Counted from the first letter of the stretch, positions 51,930 through 61,923 are shown. The stretch: 64,000 nucleotides of DNA from Dyella kyungheensis (GCF_016905005.1 NZ_JADIKC010000003.1:1065630-1129629); one strand, 5' to 3'. Notes: generated by a model from the sequence alone, not told the origin. Translations and numbers: made by a program.

Positions 51930-53405
51930 ATGCATCGGCCATCGTTCGGCTTCATGCGACAGCAGACGCTCCGCTGCGCGCCACTATTGCTAGTCGGTCT
52001 GGCGACCTTCAGTCCGGGAGTGATGGCGCAGTCCTCCGAGACCACGGAGCTCAAGGCGCAACTGGAGCAAGTGAAGGCGCAGATGCAGGCGCAACAGCAG
52101 GTGATGCAGAAGATGCAGTCGCGCCTGGAAGAACTCGAAGCGAAGGAGCACGCCCAGGAAGCCAATGCCGCGCAAGCCAAGACCGCGGCACCGCCACTGA
52201 CCAGCCCGGCCACCGCGCCGCCGTCGCCCACGCCTTCCGGGCCACCGCCGTATCGGCCACCTTCGTCCATTGCCGGTGCCTACGAACCCCTGCCTGAGGG
52301 TTACGTGCGCCTGGGCGACACAGGCAACCTGCTCAAGATCGACCTGATCGCCCAGCTGGACGCGATGGCCGACAGCACCTACATGGGCGCCGCGGATCTC
52401 TTCGTTCCCTCGTCGATTCCCGTGCGTGGGCAACCGCTCTACGACAGCGGACGACGCTCCAACATGAGCGCCAAGCAAAGCGTTTTCCGCATGGACTTCC
52501 AGCGCCAGACCGATTACGGAACGCTCAAGGTCGTCTACAAGAACAACTTCTTCGGCAGCGGCAGCGGCGACATGCCGTACAACCTGCAGGCGTTCTACGG
52601 CGAGCTGGACAACGAGCATTACTCCCTGCTGGCCGGTTACAACATCTCGGCGTTCACCGATATCGACGTGTTCCCCAATACCCTCGATTACGAGGGCCCG
52701 AACTCGTTCACCTTCAAATACGGGCCGCAGATCCGCTTCTCGCCCGTGCTGTACCGAAGCGGCGAGAGCGCCTTGACCTTGCCGATGTCGCTGGAGAAGC
52801 CGAACGCGGACATCAGCGTGATCGAGGGTTTCAACACGTATTCGCGCCGCCCCGACATCACGCTCGGCCTGCGCTGGCAGGCGCCGACCTGGCACATCCT
52901 GTGGGCCAATATCCTTCGCGACCTGCGCGTGGAAAATGCCACGGCGCGCACGCGCAGCACGTCGGGCTTCGCCACCCAGCTGACCGGCACCACCGCGCTG
53001 TTCGAGCACGACAGCATCCAGGGATGGGCCAGCTACGGCAAGGGTTACGCGAACTTCCTGCAGGATATTTCCGGGCTGGGACTCGACGCTGCGTTCACCA
53101 CCGAAGGCGACCTGCGTGCGATCCGCGCGCGAGGCTTTGGTGCAGGCTACACGCATGCGTGGCGCGAGGACCTGACCTCCAGCCTTGCCTACGGCTATCT
53201 CAGGATCAGCCCGCAGTCGAACATGCTGATCAATCCGGACCAGCCCAAGAGCACCAAGTTCGGGTCCATCAACCTGGCCTGGAAGTTCAGCGAACGGGCC
53301 ATGTTCGGTGTGGAGTACCTGTGGGGACAGAACATTGCGCTGACCGATCTGCGCGGGCAAGGACAGCGTCTGCAAACCACCTTTCGCTATGACCTGAATC
53401 CGTAA
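51930..53405 (+). CDS. DcaP-like outer-membrane porin
   Basis: 491 residues. After a signal peptide (PLLLVGLATFSPGVMAQ) comes a coiled coil (ETTELKAQLEQVKAQMQAQQ...LEELEAKEHA) and an Ala/Pro-rich linker, then a barrel beginning KIDLIAQLDAMADSTYMGAA and ending in LQTTFRYDLNP. The coiled coil plus barrel is the DcaP layout (trimeric porin for negatively charged or dicarboxylate-type substrates). Placed between the binding protein and the decarboxylases, it may admit amino acids to the periplasm. GGAGG precedes the ATG at 51930. Confidence 0.86.
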   Translation: MHRPSFGFMRQQTLRCAPLLLVGLATFSPGVMAQSSETTELKAQLEQVKAQMQAQQQVMQKMQSRLEELEAKEHAQEANAAQAKTAAPPLTSPATAPPSPTPSGPPPYRPPSSIAGAYEPLPEGYVRLGDTGNLLKIDLIAQLDAMADSTYMGAADLFVPSSIPVRGQPLYDSGRRSNMSAKQSVFRMDFQRQTDYGTLKVVYKNNFFGSGSGDMPYNLQAFYGELDNEHYSLLAGYNISAFTDIDVFPNTLDYEGPNSFTFKYGPQIRFSPVLYRSGESALTLPMSLEKPNADISVIEGFNTYSRRPDITLGLRWQAPTWHILWANILRDLRVENATARTRSTSGFATQLTGTTALFEHDSIQGWASYGKGYANFLQDISGLGLDAAFTTEGDLRAIRARGFGAGYTHAWREDLTSSLAYGYLRISPQSNMLINPDQPKSTKFGSINLAWKFSERAMFGVEYLWGQNIALTDLRGQGQRLQTTFRYDLNP

Positions 53406-53463
53406 CGTCCCGCGAAGGTGCCTGGCGAGAGCAGCGCGGGAACAGCACCGGAGTACGCACCTC

Positions 53464-55800
53464 ATGTCGATGAATCATCCGTGGATCCTCTTTGTCACCA
53501 CCGACTTGCCGGACGAGGGATCGGCGTTCCGGCTGGCGCTGTCGCGGCTGGGCAAGGCCATCGAGGAGCGCGGCATTCAGGTCGTGCAGGCCATGAGCGG
53601 CGAGGACGGCCTGGCGATCGCACGTGGCAAGCCGTCGTACTCGGCAGTGGCGATCGACTGGGATCTCGGCGAGACCGGGACGATGGCGGAAGAGTCGGCG
53701 ATGAAGATCGTGCGTGCCGTGCGCGAGAAGTCGTTGAAGGTGCCGATCTTCCTGCTGACGCGCAGCATCCAGACGCCGGACGTACCGCTGAGCCTGATCT
53801 CGGAAGTGCGCGAGTACGTGAACGTAGGCAGCGAAACGCCCGAGTTCTTCGCGCGCCGCCTGCAGTTCGCCATCGACGACTACCACAGCGGGCTGCTGCC
53901 GCCGTACTTCAAGGCGCTCAAGAAGCTCACGGAAGAGGGCGCGTATCAGTGGGACGCACCGGGCCACATGGGTGGCGCGGCCTATCTCAAGCATCCCGCC
54001 GGCGCCGAGTTCCACGAGTTCTTCGGCGAGAACATCATGCGCGCGGACATCGGCATCTCCAATGCCGAGCTGGGCTCGTGGCTGGACATCGAGGGGCCGC
54101 CGGCGGATTCGCAGCGCATGGCGGCGCGGGTGTTCGGCGCGGACTGGACGTTCTATGTGCTGGCCGGCTCGTCGGCCTCCAATCGCATCGTGGTGCAGGC
54201 CTGCATCGGCAAGGACGAGATCGTGATTGCCGATCGCAACTGCCACAAGTCGCTCAACCATGCGATGACCTTGTCGGGGGCGCGGCCGGTATATTTCCAG
54301 CCAAGTCGAAACGGCTACGGCATGATCGGCCTGATTCCGCCCAAGCGCTTTTCGCATGCGCACATCCAGAGCCTGATCGCCGACTCGCCGTTGGCGGCCA
54401 ACGCCAAATCGAAAGAGCCGGTTTACGCCGTCGTCACCCATCCGACTTATGACGGGCTGCTCTACCACGTCGACAAGGTGGTGGAGATGCTTTCCAGCAG
54501 CGTCCATCGCGTGCATTTCGATGAGGCCTGGTACGCCTACGGCAAGTTCCATCCGCTCTACAAACACCGTTTCGCGATGGGTGTGCCGCGCGACATCAAG
54601 AATCGGCCGACGGTGCTCGCGGTGCAGTCGACCCACAAGATGCTGCCGGCGTTCTCGATGGCGTCCTATATCCACGTGAGCAACAGCAAGCGTGGCGAGC
54701 TGGCCATGGCGCCGGTGAAGGAAGCCTTCATGATGCACGGCACTACCTCGCCGTTCTATCCGCTGATTGCATCGCTGGACATCGCATCGGCCATGATGGA
54801 TGAGCCGTCCGGTCCGGCGCTGTTGCGCGAAACGGTCGATCTGGCCGTCGCGTTTCGGCGGACGGTGGCGCTGGTCGGGCATCGGCTGCAGGAAGACGGC
54901 CAATGGTTCTTCTCGCTGTTCCAGCCGCCACGTGTACCGATCAAGGGAAAGCAGGTCGCCTTTCATGAGGCGCCGCTCGATGTGCTGGCCGAGTCGCCGG
55001 CGTGCTGGACCTTGCGCGTCGGTGAGGCCTGGCATGGCTTGCCGGACGACGTGGTCAAGGACGATTTCTGCATGCTCGATCCGACCAAGGTCACCATCCT
55101 CTGTCCGGGCACGGATGCGAAGGGCAAGCTGGCCAAGCGCGGCATCCCGGGCGCGGTGCTGACCAAGTTCCTCGATGCGCGGCGGCAGGCGATTGCCCGG
55201 ACCGGCGATTACACCGTGCTGGTGCTGTTTTCGGTGGGCACCACGCAGGGCAAGTGGGGCACCTTGCTGGAGACCTTGCTCTCCTTCAAGCGGCTCTACG
55301 ACCGCAACGCGACGCTGGAAGAGGCGCTGCCCGATCTGGTCCATGCATATCCCGATCGTTATCGGGAGATGACGCTGCCGCAGCTGTGCGACGAGATGCA
55401 CGAGGCGATGGGCGAACTCGATCTGCAGGCCATGGCGAACAAGGCTGGCGAGACGCTTTCCGAGCCCGTGTTGACGCCGGCCGAGGCATACCAGCATCTG
55501 ATTCATGGCACCACCGAAGAGGTGCGTATCGCGGACATGCCGGGACGCATCGCCGCGCTGATGATTGTGCCGTACCCGCCGGGCATTCCGGTGTTGATGC
55601 CGGGCGAGCGCATGGATCCCAAGGGCGGCCCGATCTTCCGCTTCCTGCAGGCGGTGGAGGCCTATGGGCGCAAATTCCCCGGCTTCGCGCGCGAAGTGCA
55701 GAACATGCACGCCGATGCGAACGGCGATATGTGGGTGCGGGTCGTGCTGGACAAAGAGGTCGCGGCCAAGCAGGCAAAGGTCGCCCGCAAGAAATCCTGA
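53464..55800 (+). CDS. Ornithine/lysine/arginine decarboxylase, PLP-dependent (first)
   Basis: 778 residues, fold type I basic-amino-acid decarboxylase of the large acid-inducible class. N-terminal wing domain (residues 1-130, receiver-like), then the PLP core with APGHMGGAAYLKHPAG, the SSASNRIVVQACIGKD loop, THPTYDGLLYHVD, HFDEAWYAYGKFHPLY and the Schiff-base Lys392 in QSTHKMLPAFSMASY. The C-terminal part has VPYPPGIPVLMPGERMD. It differs from AdiA, so substrate is not certain; ornithine is suggested by the PotE-like gene upstream. It is 58 nt after the porin gene. Confidence 0.93.
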   Translation: MSMNHPWILFVTTDLPDEGSAFRLALSRLGKAIEERGIQVVQAMSGEDGLAIARGKPSYSAVAIDWDLGETGTMAEESAMKIVRAVREKSLKVPIFLLTRSIQTPDVPLSLISEVREYVNVGSETPEFFARRLQFAIDDYHSGLLPPYFKALKKLTEEGAYQWDAPGHMGGAAYLKHPAGAEFHEFFGENIMRADIGISNAELGSWLDIEGPPADSQRMAARVFGADWTFYVLAGSSASNRIVVQACIGKDEIVIADRNCHKSLNHAMTLSGARPVYFQPSRNGYGMIGLIPPKRFSHAHIQSLIADSPLAANAKSKEPVYAVVTHPTYDGLLYHVDKVVEMLSSSVHRVHFDEAWYAYGKFHPLYKHRFAMGVPRDIKNRPTVLAVQSTHKMLPAFSMASYIHVSNSKRGELAMAPVKEAFMMHGTTSPFYPLIASLDIASAMMDEPSGPALLRETVDLAVAFRRTVALVGHRLQEDGQWFFSLFQPPRVPIKGKQVAFHEAPLDVLAESPACWTLRVGEAWHGLPDDVVKDDFCMLDPTKVTILCPGTDAKGKLAKRGIPGAVLTKFLDARRQAIARTGDYTVLVLFSVGTTQGKWGTLLETLLSFKRLYDRNATLEEALPDLVHAYPDRYREMTLPQLCDEMHEAMGELDLQAMANKAGETLSEPVLTPAEAYQHLIHGTTEEVRIADMPGRIAALMIVPYPPGIPVLMPGERMDPKGGPIFRFLQAVEAYGRKFPGFAREVQNMHADANGDMWVRVVLDKEVAAKQAKVARKKS

Positions 55801-55893
55801 GCGTCGGACCGGTGCGGCAACGGACGGTCACGGCGGTGTAGAGAGTGTCAGATGGCGGCGGCCACTCGCCTGCCGCCAACGAGGAGAATGATC

Positions 55894-58206
55894 ATGCTCG
55901 AGCGTCGTAACCTGCGTCAGAAGCTGCGCGTGTTACTGGTCCACTCCAAGATCGGCACCGACAGTGCCGGCGGAAGAGCCTGCCGCGCGTTGGAGCATGA
56001 GTTTGCCGAACGCAACATGGAGACCACCACGGCCTCGACGGTGGACGACGCGCGATCGTCCATCGTCTCCGATGCGGCGATCCACGCCATGCTGATCGAC
56101 TGGTCGCTGCCCAATGCGGATGGCGTGGCGAAGGACAATGCGGCGGCCATCGCGCTGATCAACCTCATCCGGGCACGCAACGAGAATGTGCCCATCTTCC
56201 TGATGACCGAGCCGGAGAAGGCGCAGACGCTGAGCGTGGAGATCGTGCAGGCGATCAACGAGCTGATCTGGTTGTCGCAGGATTCGGCCACGTTTGTCAG
56301 CGGCCGCGTGCATACGGCGATGCGCATCTATATCGCCACGCTGTTCGGTCCGCTGACCGCTGCGCTGGCCAACTTCAACGAAGTCCACGAGTACTCCTGG
56401 CACACGCCGGGCCATACCGGCGGCACCGCGTTCCTCAAGCATCCCACCGGCCGCGCGTTCTACGATTTCTACGGCGAGCATGTCTTCAGCACCGATCTTT
56501 CCATCAGCGTCGGCGAGATCGGTTCGCTGCTGGACCACACCGGACCGATTGGCGAGAGCGAGAAGTACATCGCCCGCATCTTCGGCTCGCATCGCAGCTA
56601 TACCGTCACCAACGGCTCATCCACGTCCAATCGCATCATCTTCATGGCCTGCGTGGGGCGCGACCAGGTGGTGCTGTGCGACCGCAACTGCCACAAGTCG
56701 ATCGAGCACGGCCTGACCATGACCGGCGGCGTTCCGCACTATCTGGTGCCGTCGCGCAATCGCTACGGGTTGATCGGGCCGATCTATCCGGACAAGTTCA
56801 CCCAGGGCAACGTGCGCGGCGCCGTTGCCAGCAACCCGTTGTCGAAGGACCTGGCCGATCAGCAGCCCGTGTTCGTGGTGGTGACCAACTCCACCTACGA
56901 CGGCCTTTGCTACAACACCGCACGAGTGCTTGAGAAAGTCGGCAGCTGGGTCGATCGCGTGCACTTCGATGAAGCCTGGTACGGCTATGCCCGGTTCAAT
57001 CCGCTGTATTCGGGTCGGCTGGCCATGCACGGCCCGGCCACGGAGCACGACCCGAACGGACCGACCGTCTTCACGACGCACTCCACGCACAAGCTGCTCG
57101 CCGCGTTCTCGCAGGCGTCGTATATCCATGTGCGCGACGGCCGCAGCAGCATTCCGCATGCGCGCTTCAACGAGTCGTTCATGATGCACGGCTCCACCTC
57201 GCCGTTCTATCCGATCATGGCCTCGAACGAGGTGGCCGCGTCGATGATGGACGGCCTAGGCGGCCTGAGCCTGACCCGCGAGTGCATCGACGAGGCGATC
57301 CATTTCCGGCAGATCGTGGGCCGCCTGCATCGCGACTTCAAGCAGAAGGGCTCGTGGTTCTTCCGCACATGGAACCCGGAAGTGATCACCGATCTCAACA
57401 CCGGCAAGAAGATCGATTTCGTCGACGCGCCTCCGGAGTTGCTGGCCGAGGACGCCAATGCCTGGGTCCTCCATCCCGGCGACAACTGGCATGGCTTCGG
57501 CGATCTGGAAGACGGCTACTGCATGCTCGATCCGATCAAGGTGACGGTGCTTACTCCCGGTGTCCAGGACGACGGTTCGCTGGGCGAGCAAGGATTCCCC
57601 GCGACCCTGCTCACGGCCTACCTTGGTTCGCGTGGCATCGTGGTGGAGAAGACCAGTGACTTCGGTGTTCTGTTCCTGTTCTCGATCGGCATCACCAAGG
57701 CGAAATGGAGCACTTTGATCACGGCTTTCCTGGATTTCAAGCGTGATTACGATGAGGACCGGTCGCTCGAACGTGTGATGCCGAATCTGGTGGCGAGCCA
57801 CCCGGAGCGTTACGCCGGTCTTGGCCTGCGCGGTCTCGGCGACCAGATGTTCGCGGAAATGAAGCGGACGAGTCAGACCCAGCATCTGCAGCATGCCTAT
57901 TCGAGCCTTCCCGAAGCGCGCATGACGCCGGCCGACGCCTATCAACAACTGCTGCGCGTGCAGGTCGAACGCGTGGCGCTGGCCGATATCGCCGGCAGGA
58001 CGCTGGCGACCAGCGTGGTTCCGTATCCGCCCGGCATTCCGATGCTGATGCCCGGCGAGGCGGTGGGACCCGCCGATGGTCCTTATGTGGGTTACCTGAA
58101 AGCGTTGCAGAGCTGGGACCACACCTTCCCGGGTTTCGGCCATGACACGCATGGCGTGGAAGTGGAAGACGGCGAGTACTACCTGCAGTGCCTGAGGTCT
58201 TACTAG
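55894..58206 (+). CDS. adiA: AdiA-like arginine decarboxylase, PLP-dependent
   Basis: 770 residues, same class as the previous gene but closer to E. coli AdiA: EYSWHTPGHTGGTAFLKHPT, IGSLLDHTGPIGESEKYIAR, VPSRNRYGLIGPIYPDKF, HFDEAWYGYARFNPLY, PLP Lys400 in THSTHKLLAAFSQASYIHV, and VPYPPGIPMLMPGEAVG. It should convert arginine to agmatine, using up one proton. The ATG at 55894 has GAGGAG at seven bases; ATGs at 55888 and 55852 are less well placed. Its stop is 12 nt before the AdiC-like gene, supporting the arginine assignment. Confidence 0.92.
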   Translation: MLERRNLRQKLRVLLVHSKIGTDSAGGRACRALEHEFAERNMETTTASTVDDARSSIVSDAAIHAMLIDWSLPNADGVAKDNAAAIALINLIRARNENVPIFLMTEPEKAQTLSVEIVQAINELIWLSQDSATFVSGRVHTAMRIYIATLFGPLTAALANFNEVHEYSWHTPGHTGGTAFLKHPTGRAFYDFYGEHVFSTDLSISVGEIGSLLDHTGPIGESEKYIARIFGSHRSYTVTNGSSTSNRIIFMACVGRDQVVLCDRNCHKSIEHGLTMTGGVPHYLVPSRNRYGLIGPIYPDKFTQGNVRGAVASNPLSKDLADQQPVFVVVTNSTYDGLCYNTARVLEKVGSWVDRVHFDEAWYGYARFNPLYSGRLAMHGPATEHDPNGPTVFTTHSTHKLLAAFSQASYIHVRDGRSSIPHARFNESFMMHGSTSPFYPIMASNEVAASMMDGLGGLSLTRECIDEAIHFRQIVGRLHRDFKQKGSWFFRTWNPEVITDLNTGKKIDFVDAPPELLAEDANAWVLHPGDNWHGFGDLEDGYCMLDPIKVTVLTPGVQDDGSLGEQGFPATLLTAYLGSRGIVVEKTSDFGVLFLFSIGITKAKWSTLITAFLDFKRDYDEDRSLERVMPNLVASHPERYAGLGLRGLGDQMFAEMKRTSQTQHLQHAYSSLPEARMTPADAYQQLLRVQVERVALADIAGRTLATSVVPYPPGIPMLMPGEAVGPADGPYVGYLKALQSWDHTFPGFGHDTHGVEVEDGEYYLQCLRSY

Positions 58207-58218
58207 GCGAGTGCTCTT

Positions 58219-59514
58219 ATGGTCACGGGTGGCGGCAAGAAAATGGGGCTCCTTGGGGCCTCCTCACTGGTCGTCGCCAATATGGTGGGCACCGGTCTCT
58301 TCCTGTTGCCATCGAGCCTTGCCAGCGTCGGCAGCATTTCGATTCTCGGCTGGATTGTTGCGGCGCTGGGCGCCAGTGCCCTCGGCCTGGTCTTCGCGCA
58401 CCTGGGCATGGTCGAGCCGAAGGCGGGCGGGCCGTATGCCTATGCGCGCGATCACCTGGGTTCGTTTCCGGCCTTCCAGACCAACTTTCTCTACTGGGTC
58501 GCCAACGTCATCGGCAACGTGGCCATCGCGGTTTCCGTGACGGGCTACCTGGCGGTGTTCTTCCCGGTGCTGAAGGATCCGTGGATCGCCAATGCGTGCA
58601 CCGCCGGCGTGATCTGGCTGTTCGTCTGGCTCAACACGCGGGACGCTCGCGCGGTGGGGCACTTCACCGCGATCAGCACCGTGGCCGGCATCCTGCCGAT
58701 TGCGTTCGTCGGTCTGCTCGGTTGGTTCTGGTTTCAATCGGATGTTTTCGTCGCCAGCTGGAACCCGGGCGAGGTGCCGACGCTGACCGCGATCAGCCGA
58801 AGCGGCGCGATCGCGCTGTGGGCGTTTCTTGGCGTGGAGAGCGCCGCTGTTTCGGCGGGCATCATCGAGAATCCGAAGCGCAATGTGCCGTTGGCCACCA
58901 TCATCGGCCTGCTGGTGTCGACCGCGATCTATATTTCCTGCTGCACGGTGCTGATGGGCATCATTCCCGGTACCCAGCTGCGCATCTCCGGCGCGCCGTT
59001 CGCCGAGGCGGCCCAAGTGATGCTGGGACCCTGGGCGGCCGTGGTCATTTCGCTGGCGGCCATTCTCAAGGCCTCCGGCTCGCTGGTGGGCTGGATTCTC
59101 ATCACCGCGCAGTCCGCTGAAGCGGCCGGTCGCGACGGCATGTTTCCCCGTCGTTTTTCCTTGACCAACGAACACGGCATGCCGGTCCAGAACCTCATCG
59201 TGACCGGCGTGATGATGACCCTGATGCTGCTCATCACGACCTCGCCGGACGTGGCGACGCAGTTCGCGCACATCACCGATGCCACCGTCGTGCTGATGGT
59301 GCTTCCGTACCTCTATTCGGTGGTGGCCATGTGGCGACTCAATCGTGAGATCGATATGTCGGCGGGAAAGCTCCAGCTCTATGTCGTGATTGGCGTGGTG
59401 GCCTGCCTGTATTGCCTGAGCGTGGTGCTGGGACAAAGTGCCGAGCTCGGTCGCAAGGCGCTCGTCATCCTGCTTGTTTCGGCACCGCTATTTGCATTGA
59501 TCAAGAAGAGATAG
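58219..59514 (+). CDS. adiC: AdiC-like arginine:agmatine antiporter
   Basis: 431 residues, 12 membrane helices, APC superfamily. Sites matching E. coli AdiC as I recall them: ANMVGTGLFLLP in helix 1 (Ser26 replaced by Thr), the Asn of VIGNVAIAV (Asn101), Trp and Glu of LWAFLGVESA (Trp202, Glu208), and Trp in GSLVGWILITAQ (Trp293). These bind arginine and form the gates. It exchanges external arginine for internal agmatine so that the AdiA-like enzyme can keep removing protons. The ATG at 58219 is 12 nt after the adiA stop. Confidence 0.92.
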   Translation: MVTGGGKKMGLLGASSLVVANMVGTGLFLLPSSLASVGSISILGWIVAALGASALGLVFAHLGMVEPKAGGPYAYARDHLGSFPAFQTNFLYWVANVIGNVAIAVSVTGYLAVFFPVLKDPWIANACTAGVIWLFVWLNTRDARAVGHFTAISTVAGILPIAFVGLLGWFWFQSDVFVASWNPGEVPTLTAISRSGAIALWAFLGVESAAVSAGIIENPKRNVPLATIIGLLVSTAIYISCCTVLMGIIPGTQLRISGAPFAEAAQVMLGPWAAVVISLAAILKASGSLVGWILITAQSAEAAGRDGMFPRRFSLTNEHGMPVQNLIVTGVMMTLMLLITTSPDVATQFAHITDATVVLMVLPYLYSVVAMWRLNREIDMSAGKLQLYVVIGVVACLYCLSVVLGQSAELGRKALVILLVSAPLFALIKKR

Positions 59515-59666
59515 GACGACCGTCTCAGCGGCAACCGCATCGAGACGTTCGAACGGGCTTCGTGCGAGGCCGTTGAGTACCCCCGGACGCCGATGGCAGT
59601 TCATGCTGCGGCTCCGGATGCCCTCGGGCACGCCCCGGACATGGACCCGCTTAGAGGAGTAGCGAC

Positions 59667-60350
59667 ATGAACCGCGCGAAGAGCCCAGCACAACCCAAGC
59701 CATCCGTGGTCGCCGGAGCGGGTCTGGACGTGGTGGAGCGCGTGTCGGAGATGTGCTTTGGCCTGCTCATGGCGTTGACCTTTGTCGGTGCCGTGTCGAC
59801 GGTGGGACCGGAACAGGAAACGCCCTCGACCATGTGGCGCGCCGCGCTGGGCTGCAATCTCGCCTGGGGCCTGGCCGACGCCATGATGTACCTCTTGCAC
59901 ACGCTGACCAGCCGCGGTCATCGGCTGGCCCTCGCGCTGGACATGAAGAGTGCACCCGATGCGGCGACGGGCATCGGACTGGTTCGAAACGCGCTGCCGT
60001 CGTTTGTCGAGATCCTGGTGACCGATGCCGATCTGGAGCCGCTGCGAAACCGGTTGATCCACCTCGAACCGCTTCCGGAACGTCCCCGGCTTTACTTCAT
60101 CGATCTGCTGCGGGCCGCGCGCGTCTTCTTCATCGTGGTGCTGTCGACGTTTCCCGTCGTGCTGCCTTTCATGCTGATCGACGATGTGCCCCAGGCGCTG
60201 TTGATATCACGCGTGCTAAGCCTGGCCATGCTGTTCTTCGGTGGTTTTGTATTGGGCAAATATGCCGGTCTTGGCGCCTGGCGCGCTGGCTTCGGCATGA
60301 TGGTGATTGGCGTGTGCCTGACCATGGCGATCATCGCTCTTGGCGGATGA
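59667..60350 (+). CDS. VIT1/CCC1-like integral membrane protein
   Basis: 227 residues. DVVERVSEMCFGLLMALTFV, ALGCNLAWGLADAMMYLLHT and the C-terminal VLGKYAGLGAWRAGFGMMVI GVCL region resemble the vacuolar-iron-transporter-related membrane proteins of proteobacteria, although the middle cytosolic part (residues 95-145) is not that of plant VIT1. Metal transport is unproven. GGAGTAG precedes the ATG. It may be the last gene of the decarboxylase row, 152 nt after adiC. Confidence 0.7.
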   Translation: MNRAKSPAQPKPSVVAGAGLDVVERVSEMCFGLLMALTFVGAVSTVGPEQETPSTMWRAALGCNLAWGLADAMMYLLHTLTSRGHRLALALDMKSAPDAATGIGLVRNALPSFVEILVTDADLEPLRNRLIHLEPLPERPRLYFIDLLRAARVFFIVVLSTFPVVLPFMLIDDVPQALLISRVLSLAMLFFGGFVLGKYAGLGAWRAGFGMMVIGVCLTMAIIALGG

Positions 60351-60434
60351 GGCGCGTGCGCCGGTCCGCATGCCGAAAAATGGGAGAGTGCGAAAGGGTA
60401 TCCACGCGAATTCAACAGGTCTGGAGCGAACCTC

Positions 60435-60998
60435 ATGGTTCTCGTTACATGTCCCCATTGCGGTGCCAAGGTCGACGACCCGAGCGGCACCTGCCCGAAG
60501 TGCGGCTTGCCGATATCGCAAGCGCCATCGCCACCTGGCGATGACGCGCGCGGCAAGAAGCCGTCCGCCTATGCGCCACTGTTGCCGGCTCTGGTGGGCG
60601 CGATTCTCGTTGCCGGTGCCATCGCCGCGGTCTGGTCCATCCACGATCACATGACGAAAACGGCCGCACACGTCACGGTGCCGGCAGCGCGAGACGCGAA
60701 GGCCGACGAAGTGCGAATCAGTGAGTCCATGCGGCGGGCCACGCTGGGCAACATCATTCTTCGCCAGGCGCAGGTACACGAGGATAACTACAAGCTGGAC
60801 AGCGCGACCCTGATGGAGGATGGCGCCATCTGTTACCGCTACCACGCTCGCAACGAATCGGGCGAGATGATCGCCGAAACAGCGGTTGTAACGCCCGACA
60901 GCAAAATGGCCATGGGCGATACAGCGGCCAAGCGAGAGGTGTGGGAGGAATCGTGCAGCGGGCGAGGCACCGATGTCACGCTACGTATCGGCAGGTAG
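60435..60998 (+). CDS. Zinc-ribbon membrane protein, unknown
   Basis: 187 residues. CPHCGAKVDDPSGTCPKCG at the N-terminus is a two-knuckle zinc ribbon; then a short linker, one membrane helix (LLPALVGAILVAGAIAAVWS) and a periplasmic domain with NIILRQAQVHEDNYKLDSAT and Cys-containing loops (AICYRYHAR, WEESCSGRG). Such proteins are widespread and mostly uncharacterised. Convergent with the VOC gene. Confidence 0.72.
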   Translation: MVLVTCPHCGAKVDDPSGTCPKCGLPISQAPSPPGDDARGKKPSAYAPLLPALVGAILVAGAIAAVWSIHDHMTKTAAHVTVPAARDAKADEVRISESMRRATLGNIILRQAQVHEDNYKLDSATLMEDGAICYRYHARNESGEMIAETAVVTPDSKMAMGDTAAKREVWEESCSGRGTDVTLRIGR

Positions 60999-61072
60999 GC
61001 ACATGGCGCGAAGGCGCAACGGTGGCGGCTTCATCCGGAAGCATCGGTTCCAGGGTTCTCCACCAACGAACC

Positions 61073-61750
61073 TCACAAGGGCGGGTCTTTGCCAGTCTGC
61101 TCGCTCAGCATGTACTCGGCGTACCAGTCCGGCCAATTTTCGTCGCGCTTGCCGCCACTTCGTTTCTCATGTTCGCCGTGCGCGGTTTCCGCGCGTCGCA
61201 GTGCTGCGGCGAGGTCTGCCGGCGAGGTGTAGGTGGCGATACCCGTGTCGATGCGTCCGGGCAGCCGGCGCGAGATTTCCTGGAACAGCCAGCCGTTGCC
61301 ATCCGGATCGTCGAATGAGGCGAACGAGCGGTAACTGTTGCGAGCGGGATCCGGACCGCTGACGCGAGTCCGCCCAAACAGGAAGGGCTCATCGTCACCG
61401 GCGTAAACACCAGCGGCATCGTGGAACACCTCGCTGACCGCCACGCCCCGACCGACGAGGTCGTTCCGGGCGGCCTCGACGTCCGAGACGATCAAATACA
61501 AACCCCGGGCGGAGCCCGGAGCGGCCGCGGTCACGTTCTTGCCGAAGATCACCGAACACCCGGAACCGGGCGGGGTGAACTGGAGGACGCGAAAGTAACC
61601 ATCATCGGACGCGTAATCTGCATCCAGCCGCCAACCCAGGTTGCCGTAGAAACGCTTGGCGCGATCCACGTCGGACACCGGAATAACGACGATTTCCAGC
61701 TTCATGTCCACGCCCCGTGCGTGCGGGGACTCCACTGCGGCGCTGCTCAT
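61073..61750 (-). CDS. VOC (glyoxalase/dioxygenase-fold) protein
   Basis: 225 residues. KLEIVVIPVSDVDRAKRFYG is the first beta-alpha-beta module of the vicinal-oxygen-chelate fold, RVLQFTPPGSGCSVIFGKNV and ASFDDPDGNGWLFQEISRRL the conserved metal-site region (His/Glu positions partly replaced). The C-terminal 60 residues (DLAAALRRAETAHGEHEKRS...) are an extension not usual for minimal VOC proteins, possibly a DUF899-like helical tail. Substrate unknown. GGAGG precedes the ATG at 61750. Confidence 0.82.
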   Translation of the reverse strand: MSSAAVESPHARGVDMKLEIVVIPVSDVDRAKRFYGNLGWRLDADYASDDGYFRVLQFTPPGSGCSVIFGKNVTAAAPGSARGLYLIVSDVEAARNDLVGRGVAVSEVFHDAAGVYAGDDEPFLFGRTRVSGPDPARNSYRSFASFDDPDGNGWLFQEISRRLPGRIDTGIATYTSPADLAAALRRAETAHGEHEKRSGGKRDENWPDWYAEYMLSEQTGKDPPL

Positions 61751-61923
61751 GTGATCCTCCGATGCCTTGGGCCGCAACGCGGCCCTGGATAGGGGCCACT
61801 ACGATGCGGGTGTCTGGAACCAGGGCGGGAACACCAAGAGGGCGAGTGTGCCGCAAGTCAGATGAAGCGGCCGTCTTTACCGGAAGCGGAGCCTGGTACG
61901 CGGCCTGAAAGCAGGCCTGCGAT

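Noticed and set aside
53287-55710. Long minus-strand frame opposite the first decarboxylase
   Set aside because: Antisense shadow; the plus strand carries all PLP-enzyme signatures.
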